Source: Nostoc sp. CMAA1605 (GTDB taxonomy: Bacteria; Cyanobacteriota; Cyanobacteriia; Cyanobacteriales; Nostocaceae). From it: DNA of 64,000 nucleotides. The translations under genes were made by a program, and so were the position numbers. Every line of letters begins with the position of its first letter. Positions within the stretch are counted from its first letter, which is position 1. The notes beneath the pieces are model-generated. The model was given only the letters and a program-made list of their open reading frames with translations, did not search any database and was not told the DNA's origin. The DNA is taken from assembly GCF_021596505.1 (NCBI RefSeq), contig NZ_PJIZ01000006.1, forward strand, positions 1 to 64,000. The letters run 5' to 3'. This document shows, piece by piece, positions 56,364-64,000 of this stretch.

Positions 56364-59045
56364 TTATACCGCTAAGATTAGCTGATTGCGGTGAATATGC
56401 AGAAGATGAAATTTTGTGAAGTCTGTTCTCAGGTTGGCTGAGTTTTCCCCAGACACTACTTCTAGCATAGACAGAATTTGTTCTGGGCGCAATAAAAAAC
56501 CATCTTGGCGACAGCTACCCACATAGCGGATAACAGCGATCGCTTCAGTTTCCGTACTGCTGGTAGAAATTAATTCCAACTCAAACAACCGTGAGCGCAG
56601 ATTTATCATCTGAGTCTTGCCAGATTTAGTTGTTTGCTCACACAAAAGTTCTGTTTGCTGCTCGATTGCGGCTATCCACTCTTGCCATTGTGCTGGTGTG
56701 ACTTCACTGGGGGCAGCAATAGTAATTAAATACTCTGCTTGTTCCAATAATTTATTAGCGGCGGGAGCTTTTAAATCTACTTCTGCCACACGATACACAG
56801 GGATATCTGGGGGCAGTTCTTGAGTCAGTTTTTGTTGAAATACTGCCAAATCTACAGGTTCAGTTAACTCAAAATCAACAATCTCACCGCTACTAGTAGC
56901 CCCTAAAGCTAAGGCACTGGCGACAGCAATTTTAGGACTGGGATGGAAACCGTTAGTGTAAGCGACTGGTAAACTAGCACGCCGCACCACTCGATCCAGC
57001 AACCGCATTAAATCTAAGTGACTGAGCAAAGCCATGTCACCTTGTTTACCAAACCAAACGCGCAGGCGTTGGGCTTTGTTAATGTTAGGGACGAATTCAC
57101 CGGCGAATTCTGGAATGGTAGGTGGTTCGATAACGATGTTATGGCCAAAATCCGTGCCACATACACCACAATGGGAACAACCATCAAAAGAACAGTCTGG
57201 GACAACAGCCGCTTCCAGAGCGCGTTGTAAGTCCTCAATCAGCCACTTTTTGTCAATGCCGGTATCTATATGATCCCAGGGTAGGGGGTTTTCGAGGGAC
57301 TGGGGACTGGGGATTGGGGACTGGGTATTGGGAAGTAATTCTACCTCGTCTACCTTGTCTCCTCTACCCGCCTCGGCTGCAAACAGATTCCATTCTCCGT
57401 TTTCCACCTGGCGGTATTTCCAATCTAGACCAGCTTCTGCGATCGCTTCTCCCCAGGCGGCAAAAGCTTTGTCTAGGCTGTCATACCAAGAATCCATCCC
57501 TGCGCCTAATTCCCAAGCACGTTGCACGACTTTACCTAAAGAGCGATCGCCTCTACCAATAAAGTCTTCCATTGCGGAAATTCGCACATCGGTAAAATTG
57601 ACTTTTACGCCCCGAATGCGGCGGAACGCTTGCCGTAGTAGGTCTTGCTTCCGGCGAAATTCTGCCGTAGAAACTGAGTGCCATTGAAATGGTGTATGGG
57701 GTTTGGGGGTGAAGTTGGAAATTGTCAGGTTGAAGTTGAGTGGTCTTCTACCTTTACCCCGACATTCCCTTTGTAACCAACTAACTGTTTCGGCAATACC
57801 CAAAACGTCAGCATCTGTCTCCCCTGGTAAGCCGATCATAAAATATAACTTGATTTTATCCCAGCCTTGTTCCCAGGCAGTTTTGACACCTCGTAATAGT
57901 TCTTCGTTAGTTAAACCTTTATTGACGATATCACGCATTCTCTGTGTGCCAGCTTCGGGGGCAAAGGTGAGGCCACCTTGGCGTGTACCACCAAGAATAT
58001 TGGCGATGTTTTCATCAAATCTATCTACACGCTGGCTAGGGAGCGACAGGGAAATATTTTCATTTCTTAATCGATTTTTAATTTCCATCCCCACAGATGG
58101 TAGGGATAAATAGTCAGAACAACTCAAAGACAAGAGAGAAAACTCATTATAGCCAGTGGCTCTCATGCCTTGTTCAATGGCTTCTACCACCTGTTCTGGT
58201 TCGACATCCCTAGCGGGTCGAGTCAGCATTCCTGGTTGACAGAAGCGACAACCACGGGTACAACCACGGCGGATTTCTATTGTCAGGCGGTCATGTACAG
58301 TTTGGACGTATGGTACTAGTCCAATGGAATAGGCGGGGATTGGGGTAGCGACTCGCCGCAAAATCCGTTGGGGTACATCTGGACGGACTGGTTTGACTGA
58401 ACCATCTTTGTCTGGTGCGTAAAACTGCGGTACGTACACCCCAGGGATTTGCGCCAAGTCTAGGAGTAAATTTTCCCGACTTAGTCCGGCTTGTTTGCCT
58501 TCTTCTAAAATTAAGCCGATTTCTGGGAGAAGTTCTTCCCCGTCTCCCAAGGCGAAAAAGTCAAAAAAGTCGGCGTAGGGTTCAGGATTGGATGTTGCTG
58601 TTTGCCCTCCTGCGAAGATAAGCGGGTGATTCCCCTGCAATCTTGCTTGCCATGTCAGGGGAATTCCCGCTAAGTCCAACATTTCGAGAATGTTGGTTGC
58701 TCCTAATTCATAACTGAGACTAAAACCTAAAATATCAAATTCTTTTAGCTCTCGCTTCGACTCAACCGCAAACAAGGGGGTATTTGTCGCCCTGAGTTTG
58801 TCGGCTAAGTCTGTACCTGGTAGGTAAGCGCGATCGCACAACTGTCGGGGTTGGGCATTCAAAATGTTATACAGGATGATATGCCCTAAATTAGATGCAC
58901 CAACTTCGTATACTTCTGGATAAGTCAACACCCAGCGTATAACTGCCTGATTCCAAGGCTTATGTACCGCCAGTTGTTCGTTACCCAAGTAACGGCCTGG
59001 TTTTAAGATATCAGATGTGATTAATTGTTCAAATGCAATAGCCAC
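56364..59045 (-). CDS. TIGR03960-type radical SAM protein with DUF2344 domain
   Basis: 893 aa. N-terminal cobalamin-like domain (VLTYPEVYEVGASNLGHIILY), radical SAM core with the cluster motif CTRGCRFC and GLPGETDADV, then a linker and a C-terminal TIGR03936/DUF2344 domain (AQRLRVWFGKQGDMALLSHLDLMRLLDR). Two more Cys-rich stretches (CSHCGVCG) may hold a second cluster. At 57295-57334 STRR heptamers sit in frame, giving NTQSPIPSPQSLENP. This family is often near RNase E/G, as here; its substrate is unknown, with a role in tRNA or RNA modification as a guess. Confidence 0.85.
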   Translation of the reverse strand: MAIAFEQLITSDILKPGRYLGNEQLAVHKPWNQAVIRWVLTYPEVYEVGASNLGHIILYNILNAQPRQLCDRAYLPGTDLADKLRATNTPLFAVESKRELKEFDILGFSLSYELGATNILEMLDLAGIPLTWQARLQGNHPLIFAGGQTATSNPEPYADFFDFFALGDGEELLPEIGLILEEGKQAGLSRENLLLDLAQIPGVYVPQFYAPDKDGSVKPVRPDVPQRILRRVATPIPAYSIGLVPYVQTVHDRLTIEIRRGCTRGCRFCQPGMLTRPARDVEPEQVVEAIEQGMRATGYNEFSLLSLSCSDYLSLPSVGMEIKNRLRNENISLSLPSQRVDRFDENIANILGGTRQGGLTFAPEAGTQRMRDIVNKGLTNEELLRGVKTAWEQGWDKIKLYFMIGLPGETDADVLGIAETVSWLQRECRGKGRRPLNFNLTISNFTPKPHTPFQWHSVSTAEFRRKQDLLRQAFRRIRGVKVNFTDVRISAMEDFIGRGDRSLGKVVQRAWELGAGMDSWYDSLDKAFAAWGEAIAEAGLDWKYRQVENGEWNLFAAEAGRGDKVDEVELLPNTQSPIPSPQSLENPLPWDHIDTGIDKKWLIEDLQRALEAAVVPDCSFDGCSHCGVCGTDFGHNIVIEPPTIPEFAGEFVPNINKAQRLRVWFGKQGDMALLSHLDLMRLLDRVVRRASLPVAYTNGFHPSPKIAVASALALGATSSGEIVDFELTEPVDLAVFQQKLTQELPPDIPVYRVAEVDLKAPAANKLLEQAEYLITIAAPSEVTPAQWQEWIAAIEQQTELLCEQTTKSGKTQMINLRSRLFELELISTSSTETEAIAVIRYVGSCRQDGFLLRPEQILSMLEVVSGENSANLRTDFTKFHLLHIHRNQLILAV

Positions 59046-59207
59046 TTTGCCAACTTTGCGCTACTCGAATTACAGCTACGTCTTCCCTCCAACATTAGCA
59101 TTGATTAGCTATTTGGGTGGCTTTTGTTGTAGCAAGTTACAAGTGTTTTACACTTAGTTGCTCAAAGGCGTGGCTTGTGTTAATCTAGCGAGCCTGTGTG
59201 CAAGAAG

Positions 59208-59516
59208 TTATCCCTGAGATATCTCGAAAATCTGATCAAGTTGAGTCAACTCTAAAACTATTTTGATCGCTGGGGATACGGAATCAAGCTGAAAGCCTTT
59301 GCCTAGATTCTGAGCTAACTTCAGCGCAGATACTAAAGCCATCAGTCCAGAACTGTCACAAGAATCTACTGCTGCTAGGTCTACTAATAACCCAGCCACA
59401 TCTTCTTGAGCTAGCGTTGTGGACAACTCTCGCTCAAACTCCAGCGCGTTAGTTGCATTTAGGCAGTTATGGGGACAAGTAACTGCTACCTTTTGACTCT
59501 TTAGTAGTGCTTGCAT
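59208..59516 (-). CDS. STAS domain protein, anti-sigma factor antagonist type
   Basis: 102 aa. Single STAS domain with DSCDSSGLMALVSALK, where Ser in DSSGL is the usual phosphorylation site. Partner kinase or phosphatase is not next to it. In cyanobacteria such proteins feed partner-switching or response to environmental stress. Start ATG 59516. Confidence 0.88.
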   Translation of the reverse strand: MQALLKSQKVAVTCPHNCLNATNALEFERELSTTLAQEDVAGLLVDLAAVDSCDSSGLMALVSALKLAQNLGKGFQLDSVSPAIKIVLELTQLDQIFEISQG

Positions 59517-59997
59517 ATAGGCATCCTAATCAGAGTTATTTAACCATGAAGCTTGAATTTATTTGAACATAAACTGTCAGCTCATACATCGACCAGATGT
59601 CTTACATCTCTTTGCTGAATCTTTATTTTTTTCCTGTGTATGTTTAAAGTTGTCATAATTTCGGAGTAAAAAGTATTTATATATACTTTTTTTCTAATGA
59701 GTTACCAAAAAAATCAACATAGATAACCACAAAGCAAAAGACGGGAAAACAGTCATCCATAATTGTGCGGAAAAATCATGCCCGTCTTGAGAGGTACAGC
59801 AAATTGAATTGTTATATGGCCAGGGTTGAAGGGCATTTGCTGTTGATGATATTTGTGGCAACTGTTAAGTTTAATCAGGAACTATCTACTTGAATTAAGT
59901 GTGATTTAAATCACTAGTACAATAGTGTGACAATCACATTTTATACTGAGCTTCATCCTGGATAATTTAGTATCACTTTATATTGGGTTCATTACCT
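59517..59997. other. Divergent intergenic region
   Basis: About 480 bases. AT-rich with promoters expected in both directions. I see no repeat and no gene. Confidence 0.5.
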
Positions 59998-60198
59998 ATG
60001 AGAACTAGATACGTAATTCGTCAGTTAGTGCAGAAAGCCCTCGATATCAAGAAATTAACTCCAGAGATAGAGAATGAAATCAACTCCGAATTGACTCAAC
60101 AAGGTTACATATCGGATGTAGATTACGAGGCTTTGGAATTGTTAATGACCGAAATGGATGCTGGGCGTATTCAGTTAGTGCCAAGTCTGGGATATTAA
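59998..60198 (+). CDS. Small conserved cyanobacterial protein
   Basis: 66 aa from ATG 59998 (MRTRYVIRQLV); the longer frame would need TTG 59983. Helical, acidic (EIENEINSELTQQGYISDVDYEALELLMTEM split by a turn). No membrane segment. Function unknown. Small proteins of this kind are common in Nostocales. Confidence 0.7.
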   Translation: MRTRYVIRQLVQKALDIKKLTPEIENEINSELTQQGYISDVDYEALELLMTEMDAGRIQLVPSLGY

Positions 60199-60320
60199 AT
60201 TTCATTGATGACAAGCATCTAGAAAACCTGCTGCTTCTACACGATATTTACTATTTATTTACCTGGTGTGGCGTAAACTGTGCTAGTGAGTCTTCACTTG
60301 TGCATTAGTAAAAAGTCGCC

Positions 60321-61493
60321 ATGCAGCCTGCTAAACGTTTAGAAAAAATTCCTCCTTATCTATTTGCTGAGATTAACCGCAAACGGGAAGAACTTGTCGC
60401 CCAAGGAGTTGACATCATTAATATGGCAGTGGGTGATCCTGATAAGCCAACTCCTGCTCATATTCTCCAGGCCATGCACACAGCAATTGATCAAGCGAGT
60501 AATCATAATTATCCACCCTATGATGGTATGCCAGCTTTTCGGGAAGCAGCAGTGGAGTGGATGAAAAGGCGTTTTGGTGTTGCAGGATTAAACCCGAATA
60601 CAGAGGTTATATCTTCCATTGGTTCTAAGGAAGCTATACATAATACTTTCTTAGCTTTTGTAGAAGCAGGGGACTATGTATTAATACCTGATCCTGGTTA
60701 TCCCGTGTATCGAACTGCCACAATTTTTGCTGGGGGTGAGCCATTTACTATGCCTCTAAAGGCAGAAAATAAATTCTTACCTGACCTTAGTCTCATTCCT
60801 GAAACTGTAGCCCGAAAAGCAAAACTATTGTGGATTAATTACCCAAATAATCCCACTGGGGCTTTAGCTACCCTAGAGTTTTTCGAGGAATTGGTGGCGT
60901 TTTGTCGGCATTATGAGATTTTGCTGTGTCATGATCATGCCTATTCCGAAATGGCTTACGATGGTTACAAGCCACCGAGTGTATTGCAAGTACCATGTGC
61001 TAAAGATGTGGCTATTGAATTCCACAGTCTGTCTAAATCTTACAATATGACAGGTTGGCGGATTGGTTTTGTCGTGGGCAATGCCAACGGGATTAAAGCT
61101 TTAAGCCAAGTCAAAACCAATGTCGATTCGGGCGTGTTTAAAGCTATTCAACAGGCAGCGATCGCAGCTTACAATACTGATGAAGCTGAATTAACGAGTT
61201 TGATGTCAGTGTATCAAAATCGCCGTGACATAGTTATTCAAGGACTACAATCTTTAGGCTGGCCTATTGAACCACCAAAAGCCACTCTCTACGTTTGGGT
61301 ACAAGTACCTTCAGGATATTCTTCTATTGAATTTGCTAACCTCCTCCTAGATAAATGCGGTATCTTAGTCCCTCCAGGTAACGGCTACGGTGCATCAGGA
61401 GAAGGTTACATCAGAATTGCGTTGACTATCTCTGACGAACGTTTACAAACAGCAATAGAACGGATGCGAGATGCGGGAATTCGCTACAGTTGA
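60321..61493 (+). CDS. Class I/II aminotransferase, LL-diaminopimelate aminotransferase type
   Basis: 390 aa PLP enzyme. PLP lysine in SLSKSYNMTGWRIGF, substrate stretch PNNPTGA, and DPGYPVY. The N-terminus AKRLEKIPPYLFAEI with AVGDPDKPTP fits the TIGR03540-like LL-DAP aminotransferase group, which makes LL-DAP from tetrahydrodipicolinate in lysine/cell wall synthesis. Cyanobacteria usually carry a longer true DapL too, so this copy may have another substrate. Start ATG 60321. Followed by TTTTGGA tandem repeats. Confidence 0.85.
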   Translation: MQPAKRLEKIPPYLFAEINRKREELVAQGVDIINMAVGDPDKPTPAHILQAMHTAIDQASNHNYPPYDGMPAFREAAVEWMKRRFGVAGLNPNTEVISSIGSKEAIHNTFLAFVEAGDYVLIPDPGYPVYRTATIFAGGEPFTMPLKAENKFLPDLSLIPETVARKAKLLWINYPNNPTGALATLEFFEELVAFCRHYEILLCHDHAYSEMAYDGYKPPSVLQVPCAKDVAIEFHSLSKSYNMTGWRIGFVVGNANGIKALSQVKTNVDSGVFKAIQQAAIAAYNTDEAELTSLMSVYQNRRDIVIQGLQSLGWPIEPPKATLYVWVQVPSGYSSIEFANLLLDKCGILVPPGNGYGASGEGYIRIALTISDERLQTAIERMRDAGIRYS

Positions 61494-61507
61494 TAGCGAG
61501 TACACCA

Positions 61508-61540
61508 ATTTTGGATTTTGGATTTTGGATTTTGGATTAA
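61508..61540. repeat. TTTTGGA tandem array
   Basis: About four to five tandem TTTTGGA heptamers right after the aminotransferase stop. Confidence 0.75.
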
Positions 61541-61627
61541 AAGCTTAGATTCATAGCCTATTCCAGAATCTTGAAACAATACCACTTGTCCCAATTTGGT
61601 ATAACACCTGACACAGCTATAGTCTCA

Positions 61628-61705
61628 CCCCACTCAATACTCAGCACTCAACACTCAGCACTCAACACTCAGCACTCAACACTCAGCACTCAGCACTCAG
61701 CACTC
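61628..61705. repeat. STRR block running into the 3' end of the next gene
   Basis: CAGCACT and CAACACT heptamers, about ten units. The last ones encode the terminal SAEC residues and stop of the minus-strand gene at 61690. Confidence 0.85.
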
Positions 61706-62049
61706 CTCACTCTCTCCTGATAAGCTTGCCAAAGTTGGTGAATAAACTGATGGAGTTTGCTTGTAGCTGTTGTGTCTAGTTCTGATTTTGGTTCTTTAGC
61801 CAAAAGTTGACCTAAAAAGGTGATGACTTCTGTGTCTAGGGCTGGCCGAAACAACTCACCAGGCCACAACAAGTCAGAACCATCCCGCAAGTCAGTAATT
61901 GTGGGTATTTCTGGGGTGTGTGTGACTAGGAGTAAGGGACGCACCCAGCATAACTGACGGGAAACCACAACTTGAATTACTTCCGCATACAGATTTTGAT
62001 CATCATGCTCTAAAGACACTATTTGTCCTGGTTGAAAATCAAAACTCAT
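61690..62049 (-). CDS. Conserved hypothetical protein
   Basis: 119 aa from ATG 62049 (MSFDFQPGQIVSLEHDDQNLY); ATG 62055 and a longer frame to 62142 also exist. The N-terminus forms a beta-rich unit with PGQIVSLEHDD and WVRPLLLV; the remainder is helical (HQFIHQLWQAYQERV). The last residues SAEC are encoded by STRR repeats, so the natural C-terminus may differ between strains. Function unknown. Confidence 0.68.
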   Translation of the reverse strand: MSFDFQPGQIVSLEHDDQNLYAEVIQVVVSRQLCWVRPLLLVTHTPEIPTITDLRDGSDLLWPGELFRPALDTEVITFLGQLLAKEPKSELDTTATSKLHQFIHQLWQAYQERVRSAEC

Positions 62050-62335
62050 GTCCATAATTACTTGATTTAAGGCAGTAGCACGGATTAGTTGATGGTTTCT
62101 TCTAACCTTATTGTAGAAGTGAAAGGGACGAATTACCGTCAAGCTCAGTAGAATGATGGGGAGAACCCGACACCTGAAAACCCTCTTCCCTTCTATCTTC
62201 TACCTTTTCGACGGGGAACTTTTGATCAAATATCAGGTTTTGGTAAAAATGCCCTAGAATAAGTGAATAACTGTTAAGCGATCGCCTAAACAGAACCCTG
62301 TTGTAGTAAACCAGCAAATTAGAAGAGCAAAAGTC

Positions 62336-62617
62336 GTGTCAGTCGAAACCATTGAGAAGCGTTCTACATCCCGCAAGCTTGCGCCTCGGTATCGCGTTTT
62401 GCTCCATAATGACGACTACAACTCTATGGAGTATGTGGTACAAGTGCTAATCACTACAGTACCCAGCCTGACCCAGCCCCAAGCTGTCAGCATTATGATG
62501 GAAGCCCACACCAATGGGCTAGCTTTAGTCATTACCTGCGCGCAAGAACACGCCGAGTTTTATTGTGAAACTCTCAAAAGTCATGGACTTAGTAGTACGA
62601 TAGAACCTGAAGAATAG
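62336..62617 (+). CDS. clpS: ATP-dependent Clp protease adaptor ClpS
   Basis: 93 aa N-recognin that hands N-degron proteins to ClpC/ClpAP. Conserved PRYRVLLHNDDYNSMEYVV (Asn-Asp-Asp pocket), MMEAHTNGLA with the typical H, and CAQEHAEFY. GTG start at 62336. Cyanobacteria have ClpS1 and ClpS2; which of these it is was not determined. Confidence 0.93.
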   Translation: MSVETIEKRSTSRKLAPRYRVLLHNDDYNSMEYVVQVLITTVPSLTQPQAVSIMMEAHTNGLALVITCAQEHAEFYCETLKSHGLSSTIEPEE

Positions 62618-62676
62618 TTGTGAGTCATTAGTCATAATCTGAAATGATCAAGTTGTGACTTTGGACTCAATTCGAT

Positions 62677-63501
62677 ATGAAAATTAATTTGATGAACTTA
62701 GCTCAACGCCCCGCCCCCATTCGGCTGGGTTGTTTTATTTTAGTCCTATTATTGCTGTGGTTGCCTATAGCTGCACCAATTTATTTACTAGTAGATGATT
62801 CTAATAGAGTCAGCATCATCACAATGGTGGTGTTATATGTAGAGTTTATTTTCCTGTTGAGATTCTGGGGTCAAAAAGTCTATCAGCAACCACAGATATT
62901 AAAGCTTTATGGGTTGAAGTTCACACGACGTAATGGTGTAGAACTACTTTTTGGATTTATTTTAGGCATAATTAATATTTTTATTTTATTTGGAGCGCAA
63001 AGTCTTTTAGGTTGGCTAGTTTGGCAGTCACCGAAAATCTTTCTGCCAAAGCTAATTTTAGAAGGGTTACTTGTGGGTATTGGTGTAGGGTTTGCGGAAG
63101 AATTATTATTTCGTGGCTGGTTATTAGATGAGTTGCAAAGAGATTACACTCAGCCTGTAGCATTGTGGACAGATGCACTCATATTTGCAGCTTTACACTT
63201 TATCAAACCACTAGCAGCAATTATTGAAACATTGCCACAGTTTCCCGCTTTAGTCTTGTTAGGTTTAACGCAGGTATGGGGAAAGCGTTGGCGGCGGGGA
63301 CTTTTGGGCTTACCTATAGGTTTACATGGTGGTTTAGTAGGTGGTTACTACATTATTAATGTGGGGGGATTAAGTCAATATTCTGGTCGAGTTCCCAACT
63401 GGGTAACTGGCGTTAATAATAATCCCTTACAAGGATTAATGGGGGTATTTTTTATGAGTATCTTAGCAATATGGATGTGGCGGCGGAGTGTGAAAGGTTA
63501 A
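62677..63501 (+). CDS. CPBP family intramembrane metalloprotease
   Basis: 274 aa with about seven to eight membrane segments. CPBP/CAAX motifs: EELLFRGW (Glu-Glu and Arg), FAALHF with catalytic His and a final GLHGG. Start ATG 62677. Family roles are CAAX-like prenyl protein processing or bacteriocin self-immunity; substrate here unknown. Its stop overlaps the next ATG by one base, so the two genes are likely coupled. Confidence 0.87.
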   Translation: MKINLMNLAQRPAPIRLGCFILVLLLLWLPIAAPIYLLVDDSNRVSIITMVVLYVEFIFLLRFWGQKVYQQPQILKLYGLKFTRRNGVELLFGFILGIINIFILFGAQSLLGWLVWQSPKIFLPKLILEGLLVGIGVGFAEELLFRGWLLDELQRDYTQPVALWTDALIFAALHFIKPLAAIIETLPQFPALVLLGLTQVWGKRWRRGLLGLPIGLHGGLVGGYYIINVGGLSQYSGRVPNWVTGVNNNPLQGLMGVFFMSILAIWMWRRSVKG

Positions 63502-63803
63502 TGATGAATAAATACGGTGTGATTTTATTAATATTAATATTAATAGTATCTTGCTCTTGGATGTCTCCTGCTTGGGCTATAGTCTGCCGCCACTATGAAG
63601 GACATGAAATTTGCATTCTCAGTATCAAACGTAGTGCGAAAAAATATTGGGAATATCAAGCATCTGTAAGTGTTGATGGAGTGAAAACACCTGTAGAAAT
63701 TTACAATTGTCGAGGTAAGTTTAAATTACAAAAAGATAGGAATGTCATTCAATTTACTGAGAATAGTCCTGGTGAAATGATTTGTAGTTTTTTTAATAAA
63801 TAG
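63501..63803 (+). CDS. Small exported protein, unknown function
   Basis: 100 aa from ATG 63501 (ATG 63504 next to it); AAAGG lies 6 bases before. Signal peptide of about 25 residues, GVILLILILIVSCSWMSPAWA, with cleavage after AWA. The mature part has three or four Cys (VCRHYEGHEICIL, NCRGKF, MICSFF), suggesting disulfides in the periplasm. Translationally coupled with the CPBP protease. Confidence 0.7.
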   Translation: MMNKYGVILLILILIVSCSWMSPAWAIVCRHYEGHEICILSIKRSAKKYWEYQASVSVDGVKTPVEIYNCRGKFKLQKDRNVIQFTENSPGEMICSFFNK

Positions 63804-63936
63804 GTAATTACAATTATTTTTGTGCTATAGCAATATATAAGTCAAATTCACAATTACTACATGGTAGGTAATGACTGTTTAAGGAAATATTAACTAAATT
63901 TTATTATTTAACTTTAGTTAATGAAAAGGAGTATTT

Positions 63937-64000
63937 ATGAATACAGATGCAGCTTTATGGCAAGCCGTTCTTAAAATGCCAGATGTTCTTAAGACAGAAC
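63937..64000 (+). CDS. Hypothetical protein, partial at the window edge (possible DUF2281-type)
   Basis: Start ATG 63937 with AAAAGGAG 6 bases upstream. The 21 residues visible (MNTDAALWQAVLKMPDVLKT) resemble the N-terminus of small DUF2281-type antitoxin-like proteins, but that is too short to be sure. Confidence 0.5.
   Translation, partial: MNTDAALWQAVLKMPDVLKTE

Overview
The window is chromosomal DNA of a filamentous, probably heterocyst-forming cyanobacterium of the Nostoc/Anabaena group. Evidence: a complete kaiABC clock locus with the short KaiA typical of Nostocales, a TolC-like protein directly behind kaiC (HgdD position), a CmpABCD bicarbonate transporter, ferredoxin-dependent glutamate synthase, a photosystem II S4 protein, very many GCGATCGC (HIP1) octamers, and dense blocks of heptanucleotide STRR repeats between genes. 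From memory the order cmp - selO - hybrid kinase - diguanylate cyclase - glycerate kinase - kai - tolC resembles Anabaena PCC 7120 (all2873 to alr2887 area); I could not check this.

Layout. 1-5358 (minus): cmpA-cmpB-cmpC-cmpD, with cmpD cut by the window edge and frameshifted. 6138-14511 (plus): selO, then a 1.8-kaa LOV/PAS/GAF hybrid histidine kinase whose stop overlaps a receiver-GGDEF diguanylate cyclase. 14691-16031 (minus): D-glycerate 3-kinase and a frameshifted ycf20. 16636-19392 (plus): a lipoprotein and a PMT-like glycosyltransferase. 19493-22753 (minus): a CBS-domain hybrid kinase with degenerate receivers. 23673-28260 (plus): kaiA, kaiB, kaiC, tolC/hgdD. 28434-32811: small unknown proteins, PSII S4 protein, a short-chain dehydrogenase, a repeat protein and tRNA-Val(GAC). 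32879-38624 (minus): a Uma2 nuclease-family protein, a MITE-like element and Fd-GOGAT. 39500-42845 (plus): a frameshifted phosphodiester glycosidase, a phosphomannose-isomerase-like cupin and an IscA/HesB protein. 43053-48274 (plus): the str operon rpsL-rpsG-fusA-tuf-rpsJ. 48635-59516: LON-domain protein, pheA, PMT-like glycosyltransferase, DUF1997 protein, rnhB-rne-radical SAM cluster (minus), STAS protein. 59998-64000: small conserved protein, LL-DAP-type aminotransferase, clpS, CPBP protease, small exported protein, and the start of one more gene.

How the genes fit together: the left third concerns inorganic carbon (CmpABCD uptake; D-glycerate 3-kinase, last step of photorespiration) next to a putative blue-light/c-di-GMP signalling pair; the centre is the circadian oscillator with a heterocyst-type exporter; the right half is translation, RNA turnover and central nitrogen/amino-acid metabolism.

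Most notable: three genes (cmpD, ycf20, the phosphodiester glycosidase) carry single-base indels, mostly in homopolymer runs, which means either real decay or systematic sequence error; two copies of a roughly 130-bp MITE with perfect 12-bp terminal inverted repeats; a complete LOV signature in the hybrid kinase coupled to a GGDEF protein; and a structured leader just upstream of rne. I found no CRISPR array, prophage, transposase gene or clearly undescribed defence system.
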